Below, in pieces: positions 1-11,348 of a stretch of DNA of 64,000 bases; within the stretch, counting starts at the first letter, position 1, and each line of letters starts with the position of its first letter. The stretch is taken from assembly GCA_947359465.1 (NCBI GenBank), contig OX375876.1:61944998-62008997 (forward strand), written 5' to 3'. The translations under genes were made by a program, and so were the position numbers. The DNA comes from Metellina segmentata. Lineage: Eukaryota > Arthropoda > Arachnida > Araneae > Tetragnathidae. The notes under the pieces were generated by a model. That model was not told where the DNA came from. It did not search any database and saw only the letters and a list, made by a program, of their open reading frames with translations.

Positions 1-190
1 GCTAATAATCAAAAATTGGCAATATCTTAACGAGATATCGCGTTCTCACGATATTGTCAATTTTTTGATGATGATGAGATCATCAAGATTTGGTCACTTT
101 TTTCTGCTGAAGAGGTATCTCGAACAGCAAGATCTGGTCAATTTGGCTTGCGAAGAGATAGGTCGTGAAGACAACCACCGGAAAGGTTAA
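1..190. mobile_element. TTAA-bounded palindromic MITE, copy A (cut by window start)
   Basis: This is the right-hand part of a short non-coding element ending at TTAA (187-190). It carries the family's repeated modules, CGAGATATCGCG near 40 and GATCTGGTCAATTTGG near 130, with imperfect GAGATATCTC palindromes between. It has no coding capacity. The TTAA border followed inwards by CC(T/G) suggests mobilisation by a piggyBac- or Kolobok-type transposase. That class assignment is inference from the border and from five further copies in the window. Confidence 0.6.
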
Positions 191-591
191 ATGCTTAGAG
201 ACTAGTGACTTTAAACTTTGCAGTGAGTTTGGAAATTAGACAATGAAAAACAAGTATTTCTAAAAAATTTACATATTCATACATAATTATATCGATTCCA
301 TAGATATACCATACACATATGTGTACATAAATGTAACCGTTTAAAATCATACGATGTTTTCGGTTAGATATTTGAAAATTTTTATACAGTTCATCAGTTC
401 ATAGTTTGAGTTACAAACTTAAAAATATTATTCAGCCATGGTGTTTTAAACTCTATGTAGGTTGTGTTAAATGAAATGTTATGTGAATTTACATTTAAAT
501 AAACTGTAATCCGCATAACCAATTATACCGCCAGGGCATAATGATCTAAAAAACATTTTACTTTCTGAAAGAAGACCCTTCATCAAGCACA

Positions 592-1164
592 TACACTACC
601 CTACAATAATGAACCGGACGCCAGCGGATTTGCATAAAATCCGACTTCTTGTTTGGGGGTATTTTTCGTGGTATGGCCTGGGACCTTTGCATGTTGTTCC
701 TGGTCAATTGAACGCCAACGCCTACATGAACATTTTGGACAGTCAGGTTCTTCCTACGCTCTGGCAATTTTATGGAATGGACGAATGTTACTTCCAGGAC
801 GACACCGATGCATGTCATGTTGCAGCCTCTGTCAAGCAGTGGTATCAAGTAATGGATGTAAAACGTATATCCTGCCCTGCTCAGATTCCCGACCTGAACC
901 CCATACAACATTTGTGGAGCGAGTTAGAGCGAAGCTTACGGACCTGGGAATCACGTCCGAAATCTACAGCTGAGCTGGCGACATTCTTGCAGCAGGAATG
1001 GACACAAATACCCATATCTGTGTATCAAAACCTTGTTGAAAGTATGCCCAGAGGGATTGCTAGTGTAATTGCAGTACGTGTGGGACCACCCCCTATTAAA
1101 GCATGTATTGTTTCTCTTATACCATCACATCTTGCTGTCATGTCCATTATTGTAGGGTTGTGTA
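592..1164 (+). mobile_element. Internally deleted Tc1-like element, copy 1
   Basis: The ends are inverted repeats, CACTACCCTACAATAATG on the left and its near complement at the right, each next to a TA dinucleotide (592-593 and 1163-1164). TA duplication is the Tc1/mariner hallmark. Length is about 570 bp, against roughly 1.3-1.6 kb for a complete element. Everything between the left end and the middle of the catalytic domain is missing. Copies at 14804 and 59045 share the same deletion junction near 'GCATAAAATCCGACT'. It is therefore a member of a deletion-derivative subfamily that would need transposase supplied in trans. Confidence 0.88.
609..1103 (+). pseudogene. Tc1-like transposase, C-terminal half
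   Basis: The open frame encodes only the second half of a Tc1-family DDE transposase, which cuts and rejoins DNA at the element ends. Recognisable motifs are LVWGYFSWYGLGPLHVVPG, DECYFQDD (region of the second catalytic Asp) and DLNPIQHLW. The catalytic Glu expected after NPI is Gln here, and the DNAPCH motif reads DTDACH, so two active-site positions are altered. The N-terminal helix-turn-helix and the first Asp are absent because of the internal deletion. The apparent ATG lies inside the terminal repeat and is probably fortuitous. The frame stays open only because the fragment is relatively young. Confidence 0.85.
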
Positions 1165-1204
1165 TTCCGAAAATAATCTGATGGTCTAGTCTTCTTTTTC
1201 ATGG

Positions 1205-1352
1205 TTTCCCAAATACTGTAGGTTTGATTCCTCCGTGGGTATATTTCTCACTTCTGTTTCAGAAAAGCTTTCCTTGTGTGCATATGTCCATTTAATTGAC
1301 GTTGTTTGGTTCAAATATGGCCCTTGTGTCAAAAACCCCAACTCAACCTACC
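1205..1352 (+). mobile_element. tRNA-derived SINE, family A, partial
   Basis: A degraded box-B-like stretch (GGTTTGATTCCT near 1220) is followed by the family A body, including 'TCAAATATGGCCCTTGTGTC' and the tail 'CCCAACTCAACCTACC'. The same body and tail recur at 4440-4640 and 14105-14385. It is non-coding and would depend on a LINE reverse transcriptase. The box-A part is not clear in this copy. Confidence 0.55.
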
Positions 1353-1427
1353 ACCCAAATGCCATAATGTTAAATGAACATTCTGTTCAATGGTTTTTCT
1401 CCCTTCTGATTTCTGGGGGCCGTTGTA

Positions 1428-1470
1428 GCCCGGTTGGAAGAGTATCAAATTACCGGCGATATAACATCTT
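1428..1470 (+). mobile_element. SINE family B, head fragment
   Basis: A short match to the tRNA-like head of the abundant family B: TGTAGCCCGGTTGGAAGAGT, followed by a degraded anticodon-loop region (ATTACCGG). The body does not follow, so this is only the first part of a copy. Confidence 0.4.
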
Positions 1471-1651
1471 ATAACAAGGTAGATGTGTGACTGCGCATTT
1501 CTACAAAGTGATGTCAAAAGAGATGAAATGTCCTGTCTCTCTATGCTGCGCGGACCAATTGGAATGACGAATCAATGGATGGACATCCAATCCCGTCGCG
1601 TAGATCAATCAGATCATGAATGTTCCTTTCCACCGGCAGATGAAATTAGTC

Positions 1652-1804
1652 TAAGGGCTGAATTCAATGTGCACAAGGCGACACACGCAAATCAGATTTG
1701 AACTCTTTTCAACTTGAAGATGAACGGCTCCTGCGCGGGCACCTTTGATTGGTTTACGTGTGTCGCTTTGCGCATTTCGCTTCCTATTTGAATTCAGCTT
1801 AAAA
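1652..1804. mobile_element. Hairpin MITE-like inverted repeat
   Basis: Two arms face each other. The left arm begins TAAGGGCTGAATTCAA and contains GGCGACACACGCAAATC. The right arm read backwards begins TTTTAAGCTGAATTCAA and contains AGCGACACACGTAAACC. The intervening loop is about 50 bp. Non-coding; it would fold into a long hairpin. No target duplication is obvious and the superfamily is unknown. Only one copy was noticed. Confidence 0.5.
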
Positions 1805-2979
1805 CGCATGATACTGGGAATATAAAAAGGTTACCATTACGCCAATCCACTTTTTTAATATTTACTCTATGATTCACACAGTTGCTGTCTGTTTAATCGT
1901 AATAAGTTGAAAAGTAATTCGGAAGCCTTCATCCCATCCTCTTCGCCTTTTGTAGCCTGTATTTTTAACATGATTCAATTTTGATGGAATGTTCTGGAGG
2001 GAATATTCCAGATGGAATGTTCTACATGCAATGTTCTAGATAGATCACACAGAAATATGTATAAGTGAGTAACAGTAGCTGGACTATGTTCTTTTTTACA
2101 TTCAGAACAAGGTCAGGTAATATCTTAGTTTTTTAGGCGCCAGCTTCGTTCTTTTTCTATTCGTATTCTGAGTGTGTGGGGAGACAGCAGCATGATCTGC
2201 AATCCATGAGGGAATTTGCCTTGGGTTACAATACTATTTTGTGTTACAATTCTTCACAGGGAAGAATTGTCCATTGGTTATTGAATTCATGATTCAACAA
2301 TAAAATTTATACAGTCCACTATTACTGGTCGTGTGTGTGAATTAACTTATTACCAAATGATCTTCGACGAGACTTTTATACTGTCTTTCATTTCTGCACC
2401 TCAACATTCCCTCGAGCTCTGTTGCGGACATACATCTTTGTGTGAATACGGTTAATTGTTGATAAATGTGCTCCCTACCACACCTTAAAGTGTATACGAG
2501 GTTTTAAAACATCCTACTGGGCATATTTAACGCTGTCATCTTAAATTTAAAGTATTTTTAAGACTTCTTTTTAGTCTTCAATTGTTTTCCTCCTAAGCTC
2601 TGGTCTACCTACAACTCTTTCTCAAGTAACCGTAGCATTAAGTGGAAGCTGCGCTATGTAATTATCAGCCTCGAATTACCTGCAATCTAATTTACTTGTT
2701 TTCTCCGCGATCGATATGGCGCAATTACTATTTCATTACTGGATAGCTGTGAAAGTAGATATCTTATCATCTAAATGTAAGGGAAAAAAGCACTTGGTAC
2801 TTTAATTAAAAGGAAATAAAGTTAGGGCAGGGAACGTGATGCTCAAATGGGTAATTCGATTTCCTTTGATTTCCTCATCTGAAGTCAGCGATGGGAAATC
2901 CTTTGTTCCTTCAAGGAAGATGATGGGAGTTTGAGTAACAGTGGTACAATCTCCAAGTAGAATGGGAAGGAATCTCAAG
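1805..2979. other. Unassigned sequence with small palindromes
   Basis: No gene can be supported. The stretch holds three GAAnnTTC units within 36 bp (1987-2022) and a perfect 10-bp stem with a 5-nt loop at 2246-2270 (ACAATTCTTC / GAAGAATTGT). The rest is AT-rich without recognisable repeats. Confidence 0.4.
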
Positions 2980-3552
2980 ACAGTGGTGGTCCTTGCAAAT
3001 AATACATTTCCATAAACCTTTATTCCTATGATTTAGTATTTGTTAAATATACGAACGTGCAGTGACAAATTGTACTTATCGCATAAAATTAAGTAAAAGG
3101 TTAATAACGGTATGGAATTTCTCCATGCCTAGTTGAGCTTAACCCAGGAATTAGTAATTATAGACAAATTACTATGACAGTATTAATTCCGTGGGTGATA
3201 TATACTGTCTGATAAAAATTATCTGGATTGTTTTCTAACTGAGTGTAAAATTTCTGACCTAAAGAATGAATCATTGCAATATAGTCTGGCAGTGGTGGGC
3301 CTTACAAATAATATCTATAAACCTTTATTCTTTTGATTCAGCATTTGTTAAATACATAAACGTGCAGCGACAAATTTAGTTTCTCTCATAAAATTAAGTA
3401 AAAGGTTAATAACGACATGGAATTTCCATGCTTAGATAAGCTTAACGCAAGAATGAGTAATTAGGGATAAATTACTATGACAGTATTAATTTCGTGGGAG
3501 ATTTATAATGTCTGATCAAAAATTATCTGGACTGTTTACCAGTAGTGTAGAG
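2980..3552. repeat. Direct duplication, about 260-bp unit, two copies
   Basis: Unit 1 (about 2980-3248) and unit 2 (about 3290-3552) share long blocks in the same order: CAGTGGTGG, AAACCTTTATTC, AAATTAAGTAAAAGGTTAAT, AAATTACTATGACAGTATTA and a final AATTATCTGGA. Offset is about 310 bp. Divergence is moderate with small indels. No coding content. Confidence 0.8.
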
Positions 3553-4104
3553 TAATGTTTACACAACTTGGAATACCGAGGTTGAATTTGCTCTACTATG
3601 AACTGAACGAAAGGGAAGAGTCGATATGTTTTCATAGCGTTACATCTAGTTGACTAAGGAAATATCTCGTATGATGATAGAAATGTCAGTACTTAGAGTT
3701 AGCCCTCAACTCTGGAGAATTATGAAAGTAGTCTTTTGATTTGGAATAGATGAGGCAAAACTCTTATCATCACTCACCATATTTACATCTATTTACAGTA
3801 TTTTTAAATAAGCAGGTATCTCAATACCTAGAACGCAACTATGAACACACAATCAGCGATTGAAAAATATCTTTGCGAACAACCTTATTATGCATTCTTT
3901 TACAACATGAACGCGATTTCTCATCTGCAGTCGGGAGTTGAGTTTCAAACCCACTGCATACTCCCCTCTTAATGACAACGAACCTTTGAAAGGAATTTGA
4001 TTCTGTGACCAGAACGGGTAGTTTTTGTTGGATGCTGACCTGTCTATGGCACTGGAGGTGAAACACTAGGCCATTGAAGTAACTCGGGATGATGATCTCT
4101 GACT
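3553..4104. other. Unassigned; contains a 60-bp segment repeated at 4734
   Basis: No gene is supported. The segment at about 3906-3970 (GCAGTCGGGAGTTGAGTTT and flanks) recurs at about 4734-4790. There the second copy stops at the TTAA border of MITE copy B, which suggests that copy was interrupted or truncated by the insertion. Confidence 0.45.
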
Positions 4105-4200
4105 TGTTCTTGGGGGTCGTCGTGGTTCAGTGGGTACGTCCACTGCTGTAGCAACCTGCAGGTGGGTAAGATTCGATTCCTGTCAGGTGCATACATTTCC
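4105..4200 (+). mobile_element. tRNA-like SINE head
   Basis: A box-A-like TGGTTCAGTGGGTA and a box-B-like AGATTCGATTCCTG are about 35 bp apart, matching the spacing in a tRNA. The flanks do not pair as an acceptor stem, so it is read as a tRNA-derived SINE head rather than a tRNA gene. Confidence 0.5.
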
Positions 4201-4439
4201 TGCTGAAGTATAGACAAAAAATGGCTGTCAGTAGCTTACTATTTAATACAAACTTTTTCTCTCATTTGTTTTAAATGGAAATATTATTTTTTGGAAAATT
4301 AGTTCCAGTGGGCAATTTCTTCTGCGAAAGGGTTTATAATACCACAATGGTAAAGTTTTTCAAAATCCCCACTTTTATTTTTACTTCTTTTTTGTTTTTT
4401 TGCTTTTAAGAAAGTATCCAGGCTTGCCCATCCAACTGA

Positions 4440-4642
4440 TAAGTCCCTCAAAAGGACAGACATTGGGGCTCTTGGTGGGTATCTGGTTTTAAGCCCTGGG
4501 TGATATTTCTCTCTTCTGTGTAAGTAAAACTTTCATTGTGGTGTATATATATTACTTTATCTGGTATGTCTTGTGTCTGGCGCAGCATGACCAAATATGG
4601 CCTTTGAGCCATAAAAAAAACTAACCAATCAATCAGCTGGAG
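4440..4642 (+). mobile_element. tRNA-derived SINE, family A
   Basis: This has the family A body: GGGTGATATTTCTCTCTTCT, GTAAGTAAAACTTTCATTGT and CCAAATATGGCCTTTGAGCC, then a short A-rich tail. The tRNA-like head is eroded; only a TTTTAAGCCC remnant stands where box B should be. Non-coding. Confidence 0.6.
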
Positions 4643-4790
4643 GTTCAAGACAGAAACAGGCTTGACTCGGTCGATACCTTTTTGCCATTTACGTTCAAGA
4701 CCGCCTCATTTATTTAACATCTAACAAGTGATGACCTGAACGTGATTTCTGATCCCCAGTCGGGAGTTGAGTTGCATATCCGCTGCAATT

Positions 4791-5012
4791 TTAACCCTCC
4801 TGATGGTAGTCTCGACGAGGAAACTCATAAAAAAGCGCAATCAATAGCAAAACTGACCAGATCTTGATGGACGAGATGTCTCGTAATTAGACAGATTTAA
4901 CTATAAATTAATCTCGTAAAAAATTGTCAATACCATGATGACGAGATATCATTATCAAAATTGGCCAGAGCGTAAGGGCGAGATATCGCGTCAAAATCAC
5001 TTGGTAGGTTAA
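4791..5012. mobile_element. TTAA-bounded palindromic MITE, copy B
   Basis: Complete element between TTAA at 4791-4794 and TTAA at 5009-5012. The left end reads TTAACCCTCCTGATGG; the right end read backwards is TTAACCTACCAAGTG. Internally it holds CTGACCAGATCTTGATGG, GACGAGATGTCTCG and GACGAGATATC modules. Non-autonomous, with no coding sequence. It has inserted into, or lies beside, a second copy of the segment found at 3906. Confidence 0.75.
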
Positions 5013-7130
5013 GCAAACGTAATTAAGGATGATTGCTGTTCAAAGACCGTCATAACAATCAAATAAATAAATTTATTACGATCTCCCGACAGGTGATTAC
5101 GAACACAGATAGGTTATAAGAACAGTTGTTCTTGTGTTCTGGATGCTATTGTTCTAGTGGACGAATATCGATGTATGACAGTGCCTGTGTTCTGATACGA
5201 TCAAGAATACGAAATGTTGGGTGCTGTTCTGAAAAAGAACAGGAATAAGTCAGATTCGCAGTATACTCCAGTGGAGTGAGACGTGTTTTTGCGCTAGACG
5301 GTGCGGAGTGTGAAACTCTATATGTTATATTGTAAATAAATGTTAATGTCCGACTTAGGTATGCAGAGCCCCTTTGTTTTTGGCCAACACTAGACACACT
5401 GTCTATCAAATTAAAAATCGCTCGGTCACTCTGACAAAATTTTCATTTGGTCTCAAAATACGATTCCTCTTGTAAATTAACAACACTAACAAAATATTCA
5501 ATAAATGGGACATAGGAATAAAAGGGGAATTGTCTGACTCGGAAACGAAGTATGTAGTAAACGTGTCTGGATTTTATTTCATTGCAAGCGCAGCAGACAG
5601 AACACGACGAGCTGTCTTCAAGTTCAAATCGGTGGCAAGAAGTCCGAAAAAACTATGTACAAGGACCAACGTCGCTGTGCCGTCATCACAGCTGCGTGGT
5701 GGGAAAACTGCTAAACAAAAGTTCAAAGTCTGTACTGTTTTCTGGAGGATTTAATAAAGAAAAGCTTTTTACAATATTTACATTCGTAAAGAGTTCAGAT
5801 CACAATTGCCCGTACTGGGACTTAGTCGGTACCCTTGCTGAGACTTCTGGGTCTCGCTAAAATCAATCGCACCGTTGAAATCCAAGCGTAGTCTGCCCCC
5901 TCGTTCTCTCCAAACTAGGGTCGGCCAAAGGGGTGGGGGACGTACTCCCGTGTTTCATTGGCCAAAGTACTCATTGACGAACTTTTCCAACGAATTCCAG
6001 AATGTTCTGGATCCGCCGAGACGACTTGTTTCTGAAATTTTTCCGAACCTCGGAAACGTCGGCACAGATGAAAGAGTCTCGGTTCTCTTGAGAACCGGCA
6101 CAGCACCATGGTGTCTGGACTGCCTGACGACTCCATTGGCGGAGAGAAAGAGTGTGGACTCATCGTCACAGCCATATCAGATAGTTTGAGGTAATAATCG
6201 CATAGCATCAATACAAGAAAAGGGTTCCAGGGTTTGGAGTAATGCCAGGGGTACCTAATATGCACGAGAAACACCACTAACCAATCAGATACAGTAGAAC
6301 GGCAAGGCGATCGAGCAGCATCAATCATGGCGACAAGGGGCAGCATAGATCCGAGAGGATAAAGTGCGAGAAAAAGGGCGCATTTGAAAATCGAAAATTG
6401 TTCGGCCACTCGTCGGGTTACTCGTTTTAGATGGGTTGCTGTATGAATGACTTGGGAATATCGTGAAATAAAACATAATCAGTTTTTCACAAGGAAAGAG
6501 TACTCAGGGATAGAAGTGACCATATGATAAAATATAGGATTTTTTTACAAAAAATATAGGACAATAATAGGTAACTATTATGACTGACATATTAACGGCA
6601 AGACATTTCTCTCAGATCCGGACCCCATTTTCACCTTGAGAATAATAAATCTACGATTTCATGTAAATGATGGCAGGACTGTCGCCAAAATGTCTTTATT
6701 CCTATTTCCAGCTTATTTTTGTTGATAATAAGAAAATTAAATTTATAAAACACGATCACAGTAGCCAATCTTCACACACCAAAAATAAGAAACCTTAAAA
6801 AAGCATATAGTAAATTTCTCTTTACCACAATTTACAAACTCTGAAGTAAAATACTTTACTGACACTTCTTATCTGAAGTAAATTACTTTACTTTGAATTC
6901 CTTGTAATTAAAAAATTGATTTTTTCTTATTCTTTAAATATTATGGATCAGTTTAAAAAAACTATTTTTCACATTGTTGCAAACTTAATAATTTTATTAA
7001 ATAGCCTAAATGTTATATGAAAAAAAAATAGGTCGACATAAAAATGAGCATAATTATAGCTTTTTACTGATTTTACAAATCGCTAAAAATATACTTAATT
7101 TAAAACAAATCAAATTCTGTTTTGGTACAG
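5013..7130. other. Unassigned, CCAAT-containing block at 5880-6420
   Basis: No recognisable gene. Between about 5880 and 6420 the sequence is less AT-rich, with several CCAAT/ATTGG boxes (near 5957, 6136 and 6282). A 164-codon open frame on the minus strand (6409-5915) matches no family I know and shows no domain motif. It could be chance, an untranslated exon or a promoter region. A segment at about 5120-5410 ends in an ATTGTAAATAAATG stretch resembling the 3' part of an LTR, but no paired end was found. Confidence 0.3.
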
Positions 7131-7790
7131 CCTCAGTCTACGTTTTTAGCAGTATCAACGGTCTTGGGGCACTTCTAGTAGCGAGTAATGACAGGTTAAG
7201 GTAACCCATCTGTATTACGGTTATTGAAGATTTTAAGACAACCTAGGCCCCAAGCGGAAAGTTTAAAATTTTCATTTTGAATATTCTAGAAAGTTCTTTC
7301 AAAGTCCGTTAAACTGTCGTTTGATTTCAATGGTTCATTTGAAATAATTCTTTCCAAGGCGACTTAAGAGGTTCGCCAAAAAAAGAGCCAAGGCCGTTGC
7401 CACCGCTATAAACATAGACGGAAGCTGTACATCTGTTTTAAACAAAATATAACTTCATTAAGTTTAAATTTACAACCTATTTTCGAATATAAAATACCTT
7501 TTTAAATAATCTCTAATTAATTTCCATCGGCTTATATTTTTTCATAACTATTCTTATTTTATAATTAAATCAACAATCAAATAAAACTTAAAATTAATAA
7601 CTCATGTTATCCAAGAAATAATTTAACTTTTTAAACAATCACAAATATTTTTCATCATTTTGAAAATTTCCGTTGCAAAAAAAAAATGCAGTCTATGTTT
7701 GAAGCGGTGGCCACCGCCTTGGCGCACTTCTTAAGTCGCCAAAGAAAGAAGTTTTAACGGATTTTGAAATAACTTTCTAGTATATAAAAA
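7131..7790. repeat. Three-armed foldback repeat
   Basis: One sequence occurs three times. It is direct at about 7131-7185, inverted at about 7290-7422 and direct again at about 7687-7790. The core includes GGCGACTTAAGA, CCAAGGC, CCACCGC and AACATAGAC, seen in both orientations. The outer arms extend through CTAGAAAGTT and TCCGTTAAA. The region between the last two arms is very AT-rich. Non-coding. It could be a foldback transposon with a partly duplicated arm. Confidence 0.6.
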
Positions 7791-8781
7791 CAAAGTTTAA
7801 CTTTGTGCTTGCCAGGGTTGCCACAAAAGACAAAATAATCGAATCAGAACCGAGCATCTTATTTTATAGTTGAAAGAAAAATCACATTAAAAGCAGATCA
7901 ACATAAAATATTTCATTTGTACCAATTCCGCCGCATCATGACGTTTCACGGCCGCTAGATAAAAGCCTATAAAAATACCATCCAATACCGCGTGGCTGTC
8001 TCCAGACCTCCAAACCGAGCAATTGGAAAACATGACATAAAGCTGTACACATGCACTGTCTATTTAATTCTGCAACACAATTACCATGTGTTACACATCA
8101 CTCTTGTAAACTTAATCTTTACCAAATTATACCCTAACATAAACTCTCAATTTAACTAAATTTTATTCAGTTTACACTTAAGTACTTTGATCTGAAGACA
8201 GATTGCATTCGACCCATGTGCTTCGCACTCACCCATTTCACGTACTAACTCTTTTAGTTATTTTATAAAGCTGTTTTGTTCTTGCATTGGTGAAGTGGCA
8301 AATAGTTGCATTTCTCATGATGTAGAAACTCTATCAAAGAATCTGCATGAGATTTTGTCAAAAACTGCACGAAACGCAAATAACCAATTTAAAGTTAGTG
8401 AAAGTATGCTGGAATGTTTGTATGAGCCGAGAACGTTTATGAAAGGTATAGACATTTTACACATCCGTACCGACAGTAAAAAATTTCGGAATAATGATCA
8501 GTCTGATAGTCCCACAAGAGAAAGTAACAAATAAAGTCGCATTATGTAGAGCTGTTCTGAAGAGTCATCAAGTTGTTGTCTTTAAGTTTTCTATACACCT
8601 TATCGTGAGTTTTGGTTTTGTTTAGATGATTCTCGTAGAAAATTTGGGAATGAAACGCGAATCGGCCGAAATTGTACCCAAATTCCACATATCTGAACAA
8701 ACACAGGAGTACTAATTTGTGCACAAGTTCTATTTATATTCATGTATACATTATCGTGAAAAGTAAATTAACTCATTTGTA
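7791..8781. other. Unassigned sequence around an open frame
   Basis: Apart from the open frame at 8196-8534, nothing is recognised. The sequence is AT-rich and shows none of the SINE or transposon ends seen elsewhere in the window. Confidence 0.3.
8196..8534 (+). CDS. Unassigned open frame, possible exon or gene remnant
   Basis: A stop-free frame of about 112 codons runs from after a TGA near 8193 to TAA at 8534. The last 80 residues have a protein-like, charged composition (blocks such as LSKNLHEILSK and SESMLECLYEPRTF), unlike the Phe/Lys/Asn-rich chance frames around it. There is no ATG at the start of this part. A pyrimidine-rich TAACTCTTTTAG lies at about 8246-8257 and could be a splice acceptor. 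No domain is recognised. It may be a terminal exon, a retrocopy fragment or chance. Confidence 0.2.
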   Translation, partial: RQIAFDPCASHSPISRTNSFSYFIKLFCSCIGEVANSCISHDVETLSKNLHEILSKTARNANNQFKVSESMLECLYEPRTFMKGIDILHIRTDSKKFRNNDQSDSPTRESNK

Positions 8782-8976
8782 TTAACTCCTGATGGTTGTC
8801 TTGACGAGCTATGTCGTCATTAGCAGATCTTGAAGTATCAAATATCCCGTCATTAGATGAAAACTGACCAGATCTTGATCTCATCATCATAAAAAAATCG
8901 GCTATATCTTCTCATTAGCAAAATTGTGGAAATCTTGATTGAAGAGATATCTCATCGAAACCACTTGGAGGGTTAA
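8782..8976. mobile_element. TTAA-bounded palindromic MITE, copy C
   Basis: A complete 195-bp copy. TTAA lies at 8782-8785 and 8973-8976. The right end read backwards, TTAACCCTCCAAGTGG then TTTCGATGAGATATCTC, is the clearest version of that terminus in the window. The left end is TTAACTCCTGATGGTTG. It contains the ACTGACCAGATCTTGAT module. Non-coding. Confidence 0.8.
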
Positions 8977-11348
8977 AAGCAAAGAATTAAGTGCTTCACG
9001 CAGCAATTTAATCCACTTTTTAATATAATAGTCGTCTTTTTTAAAGGTGAGAAACTGAGGTATGCTATGTAATTAAAAAAGAATGTTGACGCCATTAGCG
9101 AAAGGATTAAGGTAAAAAAGAATTACTGTAATTAAGAACGTGACAACACAATAATGAATGAGAATTAATATCTCACAAATAAGCTTTCGTCAACGAAGTC
9201 GAGTTCGACAAAATTAAAAAAGATAGCAAGGCATAAAAGTTCTTCACAGATGAATGAGGAGGAAGTAGAATTTGTCTAAAAAAAAGACATAGATCCATCT
9301 TAGCGCGTAATTATACACAATTAATCATACTCAAGACAAAAGAGGAAAAAAATGATAAGCAAGCTTTGCAGTTTGCGTTTCAATACTAAAAAGAAGAATC
9401 TGATAAAAATGTGTTTCCTGTAATTCCCAGTTGAATCATTTGGGATCAAAAGAGACTTATGAGGAAAGTAATAACGAATACCCAAATAAAAAGCAGTTCC
9501 ATTCAAGTTTAGAAATTAAAAAACAGATTTTTCTCTTCAGATTCTTTAAACGACTGAATATTTAATACCGTATCATCTGAGGAAGGGATTATTAATTTAA
9601 AGTATTGCAGAACAACGTATTTAGCGTTTTGAGACATAAATTCGTTACAAGTAGCAACTTATCAAAGTATCTAATTTTCATGCTTCAATTGTATTTCAGA
9701 AACTAATATTTATTTGTATTATGAGGAATTTCAAGTGGAAAGCAAACAAACCAGACTGAAGATTTTCCAGTAATCCAATTGGCTCTCGCGTGATACCTAT
9801 AGGTGTTGCCCTTAAAGTACAGTTTATCGCCTTTTGGGTGTTTAATAACGGGTCTATCCCGTTTGCAAATAGAGTTTGAAAAACAAGCCAACTGGCGTCA
9901 CGTCCGTTTTGTTTATGGGAAGCTTGTTCCACTGTAAAACTCTATAGTCTCTTTCATTCAGCTTAACAGAAAAAGCCTCTCATTGGTTGATGAGAGGCCA
10001 TGATACCATAGACGTGAAATATTAGTAAACTAAACATTGCTACTTAGAGGAGCTTCAAAAAGTGGGACCAACATTTCGACTATTAGTCACGTGATTGCTC
10101 TGCGAAAAATTGACGTGGTTGACTCATATGGCATTTTATCCCTCCGAAAACCCTTCTTCACATTTCAAAACCAACATCTTCCAAAGGAGCACGTGGAACT
10201 ACTTGAGGACTCCTGATTTCCAAACTTTCCGAATTCGTGGCATCACTTTTGAAACTAGGATACCACTTACTAAAAAGTAATTTTACGAATAAATTTCCAC
10301 TTCCCTTCTTTTTAGCATTAGTTTCATGCTTACTTTGAGTACATTAACCGTTATTTAGGTTGAAAAAGATGGAGTATCATCTGGTTATTTGTGGAGAATA
10401 ATTTGCAGAGAAAAACAAAATAGCGCAGAAAGATCCCAATGAGAATACTCTTCCCCGTGTTCTGCTGTAATTATTACAAGGCCATAACCATCATGAAAAC
10501 AAAAAAAGTATTTTTATGAGTTCTCGACGTGGAAAAATGTTGCCAGTAAAAAATGATAAATGCATTGCTTTTCAGAAACGACTTGCGGCCGGCTTTCGTA
10601 CAGCGTAACAATTTTTATTGATAAAACTGACAACGTTTAGGGGAACGATAACAATATTTTATTTGGACATCAGTAGTTATAGCATGAATGTTCTTCCGTC
10701 CTAAATAATGCATGCGTAAGATATATGTAGTTGAGTAAAGAAAACAAACCACATTGGGGATATATATGGAAAATTTAGTTTCTTAATACAATGTAATCTC
10801 AGAGTACTTCCAAGAAATATCGGTTTCTTTCTTTAATTATATGGGGATTGGTAATTTCTTTTTGCTCTCTATTGAAAAATCAAGTTAGAAACATCTGGTT
10901 TTAAAATTAATGTTTTAAATACATTAATATTTGTGATCTAAGGTACCATGATACCAGGGTTCATGACCTAGGGGGGCTCTCGTAGGTAAATGTACAACCA
11001 TTTTTTATAGTTTAAAAGATTATAAAAATCTTCATTGCATTGGCGTCATTTTAGTTTTGTTTAACCTTGGAGTACCTACCCCTTCCCTAATTGCCTTCAC
11101 TAAACACAGGATAAACAACGTCAAGTAATTGGCATACGTATGAGAACAGTTTTGTTGTCATAGAAATACACACATGGTCAAGAACTGTAGGCTTATCGCA
11201 GTGGTAGTCTACTGAACTTGAACTGTTCTGAAATTTTAATAAAAATAATTTAGCTCATCATAGAATTTGAAAAGTGGAATAAGTTATTTGTGATATATCA
11301 AGGAATTGAATATCGAAAAAACTATTTACCTCCATAGGTTTCCTTGTT
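8977..11348. other. Unassigned AT-rich sequence
   Basis: No gene, SINE or transposon end is recognised over about 2.4 kb. The only local structure noted is a hairpin near 9976-9999 (GCCTCTCA / TGAGAGGC around TTGGTTGA). Short open frames here have chance-like composition. Confidence 0.4.

Noticed and set aside
558..911. 117-codon minus-strand frame opposite the Tc1 remnant
   Set aside because: Antisense shadow of the transposase fragment at 609-1103.
5120..5410. Solo LTR
   Set aside because: Only an AATAAA-like stretch supports it; no matching ends or target duplication.
5915..6409. 164-codon minus-strand open frame as a gene
   Set aside because: No recognisable motif, domain or signal sequence. 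Kept only as a note within the unassigned block.
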